This document shows, piece after piece, positions 19,522-28,749 of a DNA stretch of 64,000 nucleotides. The notes beneath the pieces are model-generated. The model worked only from the letters and a program-made list of their open reading frames with translations. It did not search any database and was not told the origin of the DNA. The first letter of the stretch is position 1; every line of letters begins with the position of its first letter. This DNA comes from Ancylomarina longa (GTDB lineage: Bacteria; Bacteroidota; Bacteroidia; Bacteroidales; Marinifilaceae). Location: contig NZ_RJJX01000009.1 in assembly GCF_003996985.1 (NCBI RefSeq), forward strand, positions 87,424-151,423, given 5' to 3'. Both the position numbers and the translations under genes were made by a program.

Positions 19522-20232
19522 TTATTCAGTGGCTGAATTTACCAAATCGGCTTCCTCTTCGGTAACTTGAATTTCATTTGCTGACTTATTGGAACCATAA
19601 AGTACGTAATCGTGATAAAAGGCCTCGTTGGTATTTTCCCATATCCTTTTGCCAACCTCGCACAATTCAACAATCAGGTCGTATAACTCGTTGCCCAATT
19701 CAAAGCGCTTCACACTCATTTGCTCGCGTACGGCAATGGCTTCTGTTTGTGCATCAATGGCATTGTCGAGTGCGGTGGTGGCTTCGGTAGCTAAGGTGAT
19801 CATCTCTCCGTCTATGTTTCTTTTTGCCAAAGCTTCTTGATACAGTTCGGCAGTTTTGCAAACATGCTTGCTGTAAACTACCAATTCCTGATCGGTTAGG
19901 CGATTCATACCGCTGAAGCGAAAGGTTGCGTATTCTTTGCTATTGCTCCCCAAAGCCAATTTTCCTTTAAAGGCCATTTCCCCTAGCATTTCAACAAGTT
20001 TTCCTTTTAATTGCTCCTTATTATTGGTGGTAAGCGTTTTCTGACCTTCCCAGTACATATCGGGCAATATCGCCTTAAATTGCTCCGTTTTCACCCTTAC
20101 GGTTTCCGCTATGCCATCATCGTAACCATATTTCATAAATTCCAGCACATCGCGTTCCAATACTGCTTTTACACGATCACCACGTTGACCTAATTCAGGA
20201 TAGGACATGGTAAATTTCTTAGTTTGTTTCAT
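19522..20232 (-). CDS. Hypothetical protein DUF-like, cytoplasmic, helical
   Basis: The 236-residue protein has no signal peptide or membrane helix. It is strongly helical and charged, with a heptad-like central region (LATEATTALDNAIDAQTEAIAVREQMSVKRFE) and an acidic tail (QVTEEEADLVNSATE). I recognise it only as a type found repeatedly in Bacteroidota, without known activity. The initial MKQTKKFTMSYPELGQRGDRV could bind a partner or nucleic acid. It is monocistronic; its upstream region merges into the 21-bp repeat zone. Confidence 0.6.
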   Translation of the reverse strand: MKQTKKFTMSYPELGQRGDRVKAVLERDVLEFMKYGYDDGIAETVRVKTEQFKAILPDMYWEGQKTLTTNNKEQLKGKLVEMLGEMAFKGKLALGSNSKEYATFRFSGMNRLTDQELVVYSKHVCKTAELYQEALAKRNIDGEMITLATEATTALDNAIDAQTEAIAVREQMSVKRFELGNELYDLIVELCEVGKRIWENTNEAFYHDYVLYGSNKSANEIQVTEEEADLVNSATE

Positions 20233-20650
20233 GTTTCATTAATTTTTAGTGAAATAATAGAATGAACTCCGTTTTTATATATGTTTTATCGAAGTGGAGC
20301 ACTAATTTAAAAATAATAAGCTAAATGCAAATGTTTATGCTCATTAAAAGTGTTAAATGATTCATCTTTTTTTTCTTAATGGTTGGTTTACAGTAGCTTT
20401 TAGTTGTTGTATGGCTTGTGTTTTTTAATTAATTGTTTGTATGTGTTGGTGAATAAAGCTTTATCAGGATGTATATTTGCTGCTGTCTTATCATTGTTTG
20501 TGTTATTTGTGCGCTTTAAAGCTTGTGTGAAGGGGGCTTGGAGAAGATTTTGTTTGAAGGTGTGCTTTCGCTTTATTGAATGACAAAGAGATTAGCGTAT
20601 GCTGCTGTAATATCTGTTAAAGTAATCGTCAATGTTAATAAAATAGCCTT

Positions 20651-20797
20651 GAGTGTTGATAAGTTCATCGGGAGACCAGCGAATGTAGTCGGGAGACCTG
20701 CCAATGTGCCCAAGAGACTCATCGATGTAGCCTTGACACCTATCAATGTAGCCGAGAGACTTGTCAATGTAGTCGAGAGACCAACCATCTGCAGCCT
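20651..20797. repeat. Seven-unit 21-bp degenerate tandem repeat
   Basis: Units begin at 20651, 20672, 20693, 20714, 20735, 20756 and 20777, exactly 21 bp apart, each opening with a variant of GAGACC and most containing CAATGTAG in the middle. Because 21 is a multiple of three, both strands read as open frames of 7-residue repeats (plus strand: xGRPANV / xxRLIDV type; minus strand: Leu/Thr-rich). The surrounding gap, 20233-21050, holds no other recognisable gene. Further degenerate GGTCTYAAGG-like motifs continue to about 20,960. Confidence 0.75.
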
Positions 20798-21050
20798 TAT
20801 AGTGTTCAGGTGCATTGCAGATAACAGGTCTCTAGGTGAATTTGCCAGGTCTTAAGGTGATTCCGACAGGAATTACGATGCTAATGGCGGGTCTCAAGGC
20901 TACAATCCCTGCTCTTAAGGTTTAGTTTGCAGGTATTAGGCTGCGATTGACAGGTAGAAGGAGAACATTCGCAGGAATGGGGGTGAATTTTGTAACAGTC
21001 TTCAGCAGATGTGGAAATCTTATACGAATGCTTTAAAGTTAGTCGGTTTT

Positions 21051-23063
21051 TCAGATCGATTTTTGGCAGGGAATGGTAAAGCGGAAGGTACTTCCTTCCT
21101 CTTTGTTGCTTTCTACCCAGATTTCTCCTCCTAGCATATCAACATATGCTTTTGAAATGGCTAAGCCCAATCCAACTCCTTCAATTATTTTTGCCTTATC
21201 GAAGTTCGCTTGTGCAAATCGTTCAAATATCAAATGTTGCTGTTCTTCAGGGATTCCAATTCCAGTATCTTTAACAAAGAATTCCAGATATTTCTCTTTT
21301 TGGTGGTATCCAAATTCTATTTTGCCCTGATTGCTGTACTTAATTGCATTTTTAATCAGGTTAATTAGTATCGCAGCTATTTTTTGTGAATCAGAAAAGA
21401 GATTTGCTTTTTCATGGGAAAAGGATTTTTTCAGAGAAAGAAGTAATCCTTTTTGCTTGGCTTCAGGCTGGAAGAATGAGCAGATATCCTCCAATTGCTC
21501 ATTGATATTAAATTTTACATTCATCAATTCAATCAGGCCTGCTTCTATTTTTGAGATATCAACAATATCAGTAATAATGCTGAGCATCCGTTGTCCACTC
21601 TTCTCAATAATATGAATGTATTCCTGTTGTTTTTCTCCGTTTAATCCTGGAGTTTCCAATAGCTCCGCAAATCCTAGAATACCATTCATGGGCGTGCGTA
21701 TTTCGTGACTCATATTGGCAAGAAATGCTGATTTTAGGCGATCACTTTCTTCCGCCTTTTCTTTTGCTGCAATTAGTTCATTTTCCCATTTCTTTCGTTC
21801 GGTAATATCGATAATAGTCCCCAATAATTCCATTGGTTTCCCTTGCTTATTTTTTATTAATTCAGCCTGAGCTTGTACCCAATGAATGCTTCCATCTTGC
21901 CAAATTATACGGTGGTCGATATTGTAGTCTTTTTCTCCCTTGACAGCAAATTGTAACGCTTCTTGTACCATCTCTTTATCATCAGGATGAACTGCTTTTG
22001 TTACCAATGACATTGCTGATCCTACCCCAATTTTAGGGTCGATGCCATGGATACGATAAGCTTCATCAGAAATAGAAACATTATTGTTTTGTAGGTTCCA
22101 ATCGATAAAACCCATATGAGCAATAGCTTCTGCTTTTATTAATTTTTCACGATGCTTTTGCAGATCATCAGAAAATTGTTTTTTTTTGGTAAAATCGCTG
22201 GCAATTCCAACTTTACGGATGACAGCACCATTTTTATTCCGTTGAAATACACGTTCTCTGCTATGTAAATAGATCCAATTGCCATTTTTGTGCCTCATGC
22301 GGTAATCAATTTCCAGAGTATCCTCATCCGAAGCATGGAGAATTTGGTTCTGAAAATCCAACACTTCTTGCAGATCCTCCGGGTGAATGAGCTTTGGGAA
22401 TAAATGATCTCCCATTTTCCGGATTTCATTTTTAGAATAGCCTAGTAATCGCTCCATCCCGGAATTGGAATAGATATTACTGTTGGTTTCTAAATCGTAA
22501 ACATAGATGAGTGCAGGAGAGGTGTCTGCAACTGCCCGAATAAAAGCACCCCGTCTCTTATGTGATTCCTCCACTTTCTTTATTTCGGTAATATCTTGCA
22601 CTGTTCCCATGGATCGTATTGGATTACCTGTTGGGTCGAAAAAGGTTTCGCATTGTTCATACACATATTTTATTCTACCATCTGGCAGAAGTAATTTGTG
22701 TTCAATCTGATAAGGTAATTTAGTTTTTAGTGAGTTCGTGTAGGCTTGATTTACCATTTCACGGTCATCCGGATGAATGGTCTGGAGAAAAGTATCGTAG
22801 GATGCCTTAAATTTTTTGGAATCTATTTCGAATATGCGGAAAATTTCATCGGACCATATAAGTTCTTTCGTTTGTAAATTAAGTTCCCAATTGCCTATGT
22901 GTGCACTCTGTTGCGCCATTCTTAGGCGCTGAATATTCTTTTTTAATTTTTTTTTAGCTTTTTTCCTTCTATGGTGATCTTTTGAATTGGAATCTTGAAG
23001 AAATTTAATTTCCTGCTTCAAGGCTTGGATTTTGCTTAATAATTCTTCTTTGGTGCGATGCAT
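21051..23063 (-). CDS. Multi-PAS hybrid-free sensor histidine kinase
   Basis: The 670-residue protein starts with a basic coiled coil (about 1-50). At least three PAS/PAC modules follow, each with a PxGxIxYVxxQ-like PAC end (around residues 50-170, 175-300 and 310-430). The HisKA phosphoacceptor region is NMSHEIRTPMNGILGFAELL with its histidine near residue 455. The HATPase part has the N box (ILINLIKNAIKYS), G1 (VKDTGIGIPEEQ), the F box and G2 (GVGLGLAISKAYV). There is no membrane segment and no receiver domain, so it is a cytoplasmic sensor that needs a separate response regulator; none is adjacent. Confidence 0.92.
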   Translation of the reverse strand: MHRTKEELLSKIQALKQEIKFLQDSNSKDHHRRKKAKKKLKKNIQRLRMAQQSAHIGNWELNLQTKELIWSDEIFRIFEIDSKKFKASYDTFLQTIHPDDREMVNQAYTNSLKTKLPYQIEHKLLLPDGRIKYVYEQCETFFDPTGNPIRSMGTVQDITEIKKVEESHKRRGAFIRAVADTSPALIYVYDLETNSNIYSNSGMERLLGYSKNEIRKMGDHLFPKLIHPEDLQEVLDFQNQILHASDEDTLEIDYRMRHKNGNWIYLHSRERVFQRNKNGAVIRKVGIASDFTKKKQFSDDLQKHREKLIKAEAIAHMGFIDWNLQNNNVSISDEAYRIHGIDPKIGVGSAMSLVTKAVHPDDKEMVQEALQFAVKGEKDYNIDHRIIWQDGSIHWVQAQAELIKNKQGKPMELLGTIIDITERKKWENELIAAKEKAEESDRLKSAFLANMSHEIRTPMNGILGFAELLETPGLNGEKQQEYIHIIEKSGQRMLSIITDIVDISKIEAGLIELMNVKFNINEQLEDICSFFQPEAKQKGLLLSLKKSFSHEKANLFSDSQKIAAILINLIKNAIKYSNQGKIEFGYHQKEKYLEFFVKDTGIGIPEEQQHLIFERFAQANFDKAKIIEGVGLGLAISKAYVDMLGGEIWVESNKEEGSTFRFTIPCQKSI

Positions 23064-23276
23064 TATTCCCTTGATTTTGTAATTGGAAACGAAACTTTTC
23101 TTTTTCGTTTATAGAATCAACAAACAATTTAATGAAAATAACCAGACCTGTCAAATATTATGATATAAATTAAAAAACCAGTTAAGAAAAAAGAGAGTTC
23201 AATTTACCTTAGCAGAAAAGAATTTGTGTCCCAATCCTAGGATAACTTAGAATATAACTACAAAGAGGATTAGATT

Positions 23277-24155
23277 TTACAAGCCCCGTAACCATTCCGG
23301 ACGCAGTTGTGCATTTTTTGGATCGTTCAGTACATCATTTATGCGAGAAAGCAATTCCTGTTTGTTGCGGTTTAAGTTGCCACGAAGAATAAGGTAATTA
23401 GAGGCATGGTCGCTACGGAAAATAGTGTTTTCCAATTCCAGATTTTCGAGGAAAATTTTCATTTCGGCAATTAGTTCGATTGTACTTAAGGCAATAAATT
23501 CTCCTTTAAACTTTTGCTTAAAATGATCTTCCCCATAGGGGAATGAAAGAACGAGAGTAGACAGATATTCGGGTTGAATCTGATTAATTAGTTGGGCAGA
23601 ATTTAAGGCATGTTGCTGAGAAAAGTTTTTGCCTCCCAAGCCATTTAAAATCATTACCGAGAGTTTTATTTCAGCTTTCCGGGCTTTTTGCAATGCCTTG
23701 CTGGTACTGGTAAAGTCTTCTCCTTTGTGAATTGCTTGTAGTAATTCGTCATCTCCCGATTCTATCCCTACATATAAGAGTTTAAGTCCTTTATCAGATA
23801 AAATTTTAAGCTCTTCGTTGGTTTTGGCAGCAATATCTCTTGCTAAAGCATAAGCCGATATTCTATTTAGTTTGGGAAAGGTGGTTTTGAGCTTATCCAG
23901 CAATCGGCTCATTTTATCGAAGGAAAGCACCATGGCATTTCCGTCGGCTAAAAAAACTTTACGGATATCACGAGCATCCGTGGCAAGCGATTCTATTTCC
24001 GCAAAAATTTCTTTTTCGGATCGTATCCGAAATTGCTTACTGCTGTACATTTCGCAAAAGGCACATTGGTTCCATGCGCATCCTAATGTAATTTGCAGGA
24101 TGAGAGAATATGCTTCGCTTGGAGGACGAAATAATGGTTCGTGATAAGATAACAT
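23277..24155 (-). CDS. Radical SAM protein
   Basis: The 292-residue protein carries an iron-sulfur motif with CX4CX2C spacing at Cys26, Cys31 and Cys34 (GCAWNQCAFC). This longer first gap is known in a subgroup of Elp3/YgiQ-like radical SAM proteins. Other family features are the GNAMVLSFDKM segment, YVGIESGDDELLQ (SAM-binding GxIxGxxE equivalent) and a late MILNGLGG. No extra cluster-binding domain is present. The chemistry and substrate are unknown. The gene is divergent from the acylphosphatase gene, with about 100 bases between them. Confidence 0.85.
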   Translation of the reverse strand: MLSYHEPLFRPPSEAYSLILQITLGCAWNQCAFCEMYSSKQFRIRSEKEIFAEIESLATDARDIRKVFLADGNAMVLSFDKMSRLLDKLKTTFPKLNRISAYALARDIAAKTNEELKILSDKGLKLLYVGIESGDDELLQAIHKGEDFTSTSKALQKARKAEIKLSVMILNGLGGKNFSQQHALNSAQLINQIQPEYLSTLVLSFPYGEDHFKQKFKGEFIALSTIELIAEMKIFLENLELENTIFRSDHASNYLILRGNLNRNKQELLSRINDVLNDPKNAQLRPEWLRGL

Positions 24156-24252
24156 TTGGCAAAAATAGTAAACTTGTTTGTAAGGAAGAATCTGTTTAGG
24201 TAGGGACTTTAATTGAAATGGAAATCCCTATCTTGTGAAAAATCAGAAGGAG

Positions 24253-24525
24253 ATGGCAGAAAAGGCAGTAAGCATTCAGGTGTTTGGGAGAGTTCAGGGG
24301 GTTGGATTCCGCTATCATACTCGGGAAGCGGCAAAGCGCTTTGGGGTGAAAGGGTTTGTGAAAAATCAGATAGATGGTACTGTATATGTAGAGGCAGAAG
24401 GGGATGGTTTGGCTATGGATCTATTTTGCGATTGGTGCCGAAAAGGACCAAATTGGGCGGAAGTGATTAAAGTGAATATTTGTAATCTTGCACCACAGGG
24501 TTTTATGGCTTTTGATATAAAATAA
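24253..24525 (+). CDS. acyP: Acylphosphatase
   Basis: This small enzyme hydrolyses carboxyl-phosphate bonds such as that of acetyl phosphate or 1,3-bisphosphoglycerate. The catalytic loop GRVQGVGFR ends in Arg20, which binds the phosphate. The catalytic Asn38 is in GFVKNQIDG. The chosen ATG gives 90 residues, the usual length. An in-frame GTG at 24235 would add six residues; the purine-rich AGAAGGAG sits directly against the ATG, an unfavourable spacing, so the GTG remains possible. Followed by a hairpin shared with the convergent tRNA. Confidence 0.9.
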   Translation: MAEKAVSIQVFGRVQGVGFRYHTREAAKRFGVKGFVKNQIDGTVYVEAEGDGLAMDLFCDWCRKGPNWAEVIKVNICNLAPQGFMAFDIK

Positions 24526-24526
24526 A

Positions 24527-24552
24527 AAAGCTCCTGAAAAATCAGAAGCTTT
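24527..24552. terminator. Bidirectional terminator between acyP and tRNA-Gln
   Basis: Hairpin AAGCTCCTGA / TCAGAAGCTT with one mismatch. Minus-strand reading gives a T-run directly after the tRNA; the plus strand has a weaker tail. Confidence 0.6.
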
Positions 24553-24553
24553 G

Positions 24554-24624
24554 TTGTCCCATAAGGACTCGAACCTTAAATGCCTGTACCAAAAACAGGT
24601 GTGTTACCATTACACCATGGGACA
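24554..24624 (-). tRNA. tRNA-Gln (TTG)
   Basis: A 71-base cloverleaf on the minus strand: acceptor arms TGTCCCA / TGGGACA plus discriminator A, D arm GTGTAATGGTAACAC, anticodon loop TTTTGGT with anticodon TTG, and a T loop TTCGAGT. CCA is not encoded. It is identical to the second copy about 650 bases away. Confidence 0.95.
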
Positions 24625-24778
24625 ATTTTATTAAGTCATTTTTGACTAAGACGGTGCAAATATAGTGGAAATATTTATTGGGCAAAACTAAAATATGCAA
24701 AAAAGTTACAGGTTGAAATTTCGAAAGTAAAGATTTAGAGGCAAGCTTTCTGATAGTCAATTTATAAGAGGATAAAGC

Positions 24779-25150
24779 ATGGAGCAAAAAAAAATAGAAT
24801 CCTTAACCGGGAAGTGGATTTATGAGGAGGATTATGGCTATGGAATGGCCAAAGGAGAACTTCTATTGGTTCAGAAAGGGCGGAAGTTATCCGGTAAGAT
24901 AATTTTTTCGGAGAATGTAGATGCAGCGGAGACTTTCATGATTCAGGAGATTCTGGAAGGGGAAATTATTCAGAATAGGGTAATTATAAAAGCTATTGAA
25001 TACGATGTGATTCATGCCGATTTTGAGATCAGATATGAACTGGATTCCTGGAATGGAATGTTGATAAATGAAACAACAATTGAAGGAGATAGTGTTGACG
25101 AACAAGGTATCACGGGAAGTTTTCGTTTTACGAAACTGGCAACAGAATAG
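24779..25150 (+). CDS. Hypothetical lipocalin-like small protein
   Basis: The 123-residue cytoplasmic protein has alternating hydrophobic and charged residues, suggesting a beta barrel: LTGKWIYEED at the start recalls the GxW motif of lipocalin-like folds, followed by several strands (KLSGKIIFSE, NRVIIKAIEYDVI, GSFRFTKL). There is no signal peptide. It lies between two identical tRNA-Gln genes, on the opposite strand, and is followed by a terminator. Function unknown; the lipocalin reading is inference. Confidence 0.6.
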   Translation: MEQKKIESLTGKWIYEEDYGYGMAKGELLLVQKGRKLSGKIIFSENVDAAETFMIQEILEGEIIQNRVIIKAIEYDVIHADFEIRYELDSWNGMLINETTIEGDSVDEQGITGSFRFTKLATE

Positions 25151-25173
25151 CAGTTAATCATAAACAGGAAATA

Positions 25174-25206
25174 AAAAAAGCTTCGAAACATATTCGAAGC
25201 TTTTTT
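25174..25206. terminator. Bidirectional terminator before second tRNA-Gln
   Basis: Perfect stem AAAAAGCTTCGAA / TTCGAAGCTTTTT with a short loop; T-runs on both strands serve the plus-strand gene and the minus-strand tRNA. Confidence 0.8.
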
Positions 25207-25207
25207 G

Positions 25208-25278
25208 TTGTCCCATAAGGACTCGAACCTTAAATGCCTGTACCAAAAACAGGTGTGTTACCATTACACCATGGGACA
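25208..25278 (-). tRNA. tRNA-Gln (TTG), second copy
   Basis: Base-for-base the same 71-base tRNA as the copy at 24554-24624, with anticodon TTG. Its own terminator lies immediately downstream on the minus strand. Confidence 0.95.
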
Positions 25279-25446
25279 ATCATAATTGATCTTTTTGCAA
25301 AGACTCTGCAAATGTAAGAAAAATTTTTTGTGCGCAAACAAAAAGAAGAAAATAATGCTGCATTATTCGGGGGTAGCGTGAAAATTGACTATTTTCGTTC
25401 CCGTTATTTAGCTACAAATCAATAGAAAATATCAAATACACACAAG

Positions 25447-28400
25447 ATGAAATCTAATTACAAATTGGTTAATAATGTGTTAGGTTGGCTGGCTTTTGCC
25501 ATTGCTGCGGTAACATACTTATTTACTATTGAACCAACAGCTAGTTTATGGGACTGTGGTGAGTTCATCACTACCGCACACGGTTTGGAAGTTGGACACC
25601 CTCCCGGAGCTCCCTTGTTCATGATTATGGCTCGCTTTTTTTCTTTATTTGCTCCTGGTCCGTCACAAGTTGCTTTAATGGTGAATGTAATGTCGGCATT
25701 GGCATCTGCTTTCACGATTATTTTCTTGTTTTGGAGCATTACGCATCTAGCTAAGAGATTGGTGTCTGGCGAATCGGAAATGTCTAAAGGAAATTTATTT
25801 GCAATTATGGGAGCCGGTCTCGTAGGTGCTTTGGCTTATACTTTTTCCGATACATTTTGGTTCTCTGCAGTAGAAGGAGAAGTTTATGCTTCCTCCTCCT
25901 TATTTACAGCCGTCGTATTTTGGGCCATTCTGAAATGGGAAGAGGTCGCCGATGAAAAATATGCCAACAGGTGGATAATTCTGATAGCTTATTTGATGGG
26001 TTTATCGATAGGAGTCCATCTGCTGAATCTTTTAGCAATACCTGCTATTGTTTTTGTGTATTATTTTAAAAAATACGAGCCTACTAAAAAAGGAGTTGCG
26101 CTGGCTTTTCTTTTGTCTGTTGCGATATTGGGAGTAATCATGTATGGAGTAATTCCAGGGGTTGTCACAATAGCCTCATGGTTTGAATTACTTTTTGTAA
26201 ATGGATTTGGTTTACCTTATAATACGGGTGTAATTATTTATGCCTTACTATTATTAAGCGCAGTGGTTTGGGCTATTCGGTATTCTGTGAAGAAGAATAT
26301 GGTGATTTTAAATACCATTGTTACTGCCTTTATGGTGATCGTGATTGGTTATTCTTCCTTTGCTATGATTGTTATTCGATCATCGGCAAATCCACCTATG
26401 GATGAGAACAATCCGGATAACGTATTTGCTTTACTATCTTATTTAAATAGGGAACAATACGGAGATCGTCCACTTGTTTATGGGGAATATTACAATGCTC
26501 CGGCGGTTGATTTGGTAAGTACCAGTCCGGTGTATATTCAAAAGAATAAAAAATATGTGATCGCTTCTCACAAACAGAAATATAAGTTTGATCCTCGTTT
26601 TGAGACTTTCTTTCCAAGGATGTATAGTTCCCGAGCTAATCATGTGAAGGAATATGAGTTTTGGGGAGATGTGAAAAAAAATAATCCGATAAGCTTATCG
26701 AATGGAGATGTAGTTTACAAACCTAGTTTTGCATCCAATCTCGAATTCTTTTTTAGATATCAGGTAGTGCATATGTATTGGCGCTATTTTATGTGGAACT
26801 TTGTTGGACGCCAAAACGATATACAGGGAAATGGAGACATCTTGCACGGAAATTGGTTGTCGGGAATTCCTGTGGTAGATGAGATGTTTTTGGGAAATCA
26901 GGATAAATTATATCCTGAAATGAAAAATAAAAAGTCCAGGAATACCTATTATTTTCTTCCATTCTTATTGGGCTTGATTGGTCTTTTGTATCAGTGGAAG
27001 GCAGGGAAAAATGGGAAACATGATTTTTGGGTGGTAATGTTGTTATTCCTCTTCACCGGATTGGCAATTGTGGTTTATCTGAACCAAACTCCGTTTCAGC
27101 CACGAGAAAGAGATTATGCTTATGCCGGTTCATTCTATGCGTTTGCTATATGGATAGGCTTGGGGGTGATGGGATTATATCATGTCGCGAAGAAGAAACT
27201 GCCGGCGCTTGTATCCGCAGGATTAGTAACCACTGTTTGTTTGCTTGCTGTTCCTACATTAATGGCACAACAAAACTGGGATGATCACGATCGGTCTGGC
27301 AGATATGCTACTTTGGCCTATGCTAAGGATTACTTAAATTCTTGTGCGAAAGATGCCATTTTATTTACCTATGGGGATAATGATACCTTCCCATTATGGT
27401 ATGCACAGGAAGTGGAAGGAATCCGCCGGGATATTCGAATTGTAAATTTGAGTCTGTTGGCCGGAGATTGGTATATTAACCAAATGCGTAAGAAAGCTTA
27501 CGACTCTGATCCAATACCAATGCAGCTTACCGCAGATAAAGTAGAGCCTGGAATTAGAGATCAGATACCTGTTATGGATCGTTTAAAGGATTCAGAACCT
27601 TTACAGGAAATGATAAAATTTGTAAGTAGTGATAATAAGGGAACCATGGTGGAAATGCAATCCGGTAGGTCATTGGATTATTTCCCCGGAAGAACCGTAT
27701 ACTTACCAGTAGATTCTGCACAAGTTATTGCAAACGGTACAGTTCGTCCCGAAGATGCTGGTTTGATTAAAAAGAAACTGGAATGGAAGATCAAGCGTAA
27801 TTATTTGTATAAAAACGATATCATGGTTTATGATATCATTGCAAGCAATAATTGGAAGCGTCCGATTTACTTTTCAGTAGGAATGGGAGCTAGCAGTTTT
27901 CTGGGATTGGATAAGTTTTTTCAATTGGAAGGTGCTACCTATCGATTGGTACCTATCGAGACCAAAACACAAGGCATGGAAATCGGCCATATCAATAGCG
28001 AGTTATTGTATAATAATTTGATGAATAAATTTGATTTTGGGCGAATTAAAGAGCCAGATGTTTATATGGATCAATTTCATATTCTCACCGTGAATATCAT
28101 GTCTTTCAGAACTACTTTTAATCGTCTGGCTAGTGCTTTAAATGATGAGGGTAAAAAGGAAAAGGCAGTAAAAGTGTTAGATAAATGCATGGAAGAATTA
28201 CCAACCGATAAAATTCCATTTGATAATACATTGATCGGATTTATTCAGGAGTATTATCGGGCAGGTGCCACCAAAAAAGCAAATAAATTATTGGAGGATA
28301 TGGCTCAGCAATCTTACGATAAGCTGAATTATTATCTCTCCTTAGAGAATCGTTTTGGTAATAATTTCAGAACTCAACAGGAAAGAGAAATTCGTGTAGT

Positions 28401-28500
28401 TCAGATGCTATTGGGATTGGCAGACATGGGAGAACAAACCAAATTGAAGGAAGATATCCAAAAGAGATTTGAATTGCTTTTTGGATCTTATACCAAATAA
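25447..28500 (+). CDS. DUF2723 GT-C fold membrane glycosyltransferase (first copy)
   Basis: The 1017-residue protein has about eleven membrane helices in the first ~620 residues. A conserved acidic loop after the first helix (EPTASLWDCGEF) is the place where GT-C enzymes such as protein O-mannosyltransferases carry their catalytic Asp/Glu. A second loop motif is QPRERDYAYAGSFYAF. The last ~400 residues are soluble, with helical-repeat character near the end (KKEKAVKVLDKCMEEL). Family knowledge suggests transfer of a sugar from a polyprenyl-phosphate donor on the outer face of the inner membrane; the acceptor is unknown. A paralogue of equal length follows. Confidence 0.82.
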   Translation: MKSNYKLVNNVLGWLAFAIAAVTYLFTIEPTASLWDCGEFITTAHGLEVGHPPGAPLFMIMARFFSLFAPGPSQVALMVNVMSALASAFTIIFLFWSITHLAKRLVSGESEMSKGNLFAIMGAGLVGALAYTFSDTFWFSAVEGEVYASSSLFTAVVFWAILKWEEVADEKYANRWIILIAYLMGLSIGVHLLNLLAIPAIVFVYYFKKYEPTKKGVALAFLLSVAILGVIMYGVIPGVVTIASWFELLFVNGFGLPYNTGVIIYALLLLSAVVWAIRYSVKKNMVILNTIVTAFMVIVIGYSSFAMIVIRSSANPPMDENNPDNVFALLSYLNREQYGDRPLVYGEYYNAPAVDLVSTSPVYIQKNKKYVIASHKQKYKFDPRFETFFPRMYSSRANHVKEYEFWGDVKKNNPISLSNGDVVYKPSFASNLEFFFRYQVVHMYWRYFMWNFVGRQNDIQGNGDILHGNWLSGIPVVDEMFLGNQDKLYPEMKNKKSRNTYYFLPFLLGLIGLLYQWKAGKNGKHDFWVVMLLFLFTGLAIVVYLNQTPFQPRERDYAYAGSFYAFAIWIGLGVMGLYHVAKKKLPALVSAGLVTTVCLLAVPTLMAQQNWDDHDRSGRYATLAYAKDYLNSCAKDAILFTYGDNDTFPLWYAQEVEGIRRDIRIVNLSLLAGDWYINQMRKKAYDSDPIPMQLTADKVEPGIRDQIPVMDRLKDSEPLQEMIKFVSSDNKGTMVEMQSGRSLDYFPGRTVYLPVDSAQVIANGTVRPEDAGLIKKKLEWKIKRNYLYKNDIMVYDIIASNNWKRPIYFSVGMGASSFLGLDKFFQLEGATYRLVPIETKTQGMEIGHINSELLYNNLMNKFDFGRIKEPDVYMDQFHILTVNIMSFRTTFNRLASALNDEGKKEKAVKVLDKCMEELPTDKIPFDNTLIGFIQEYYRAGATKKANKLLEDMAQQSYDKLNYYLSLENRFGNNFRTQQEREIRVVQMLLGLADMGEQTKLKEDIQKRFELLFGSYTK

Positions 28501-28522
28501 CACTGCCTATTTAGTTAGGTTT

Positions 28523-28556
28523 AATGGCTTTCCGATTTCGGAAAGCCATTTTTTTT
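28523..28556 (+). terminator. Intrinsic terminator
   Basis: Perfect stem ATGGCTTTCCGA / TCGGAAAGCCAT with a two-base loop and a long T-run, between the two DUF2723 genes; they are therefore probably separate transcripts. Confidence 0.85.
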
Positions 28557-28749
28557 GCAATCATCACCGATCAAAACAGTTCGGTCTTTTGTAGATTAAA
28601 TAATAACACCCATCCTGTAAAGATGAAATTTAAACTTCTAAATTTGAATTGCTTTAAGGATTTTTCACATAATAAAAATCAATACTTATTCTGAAAAGTA
28701 CTAACTTCGGTCACTCAAGCTACAATTTATAATATCTACATTACATTTT

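Noticed and set aside
20651-20797. CRISPR array
   Set aside because: The period is 21 bp with no spacer between repeats, the units are degenerate, and no cas gene is near.
20573-20855. Protein genes across the 21-bp repeats
   Set aside because: Both strands are open because the repeat length is a multiple of three; no start context or homologue favours either strand.
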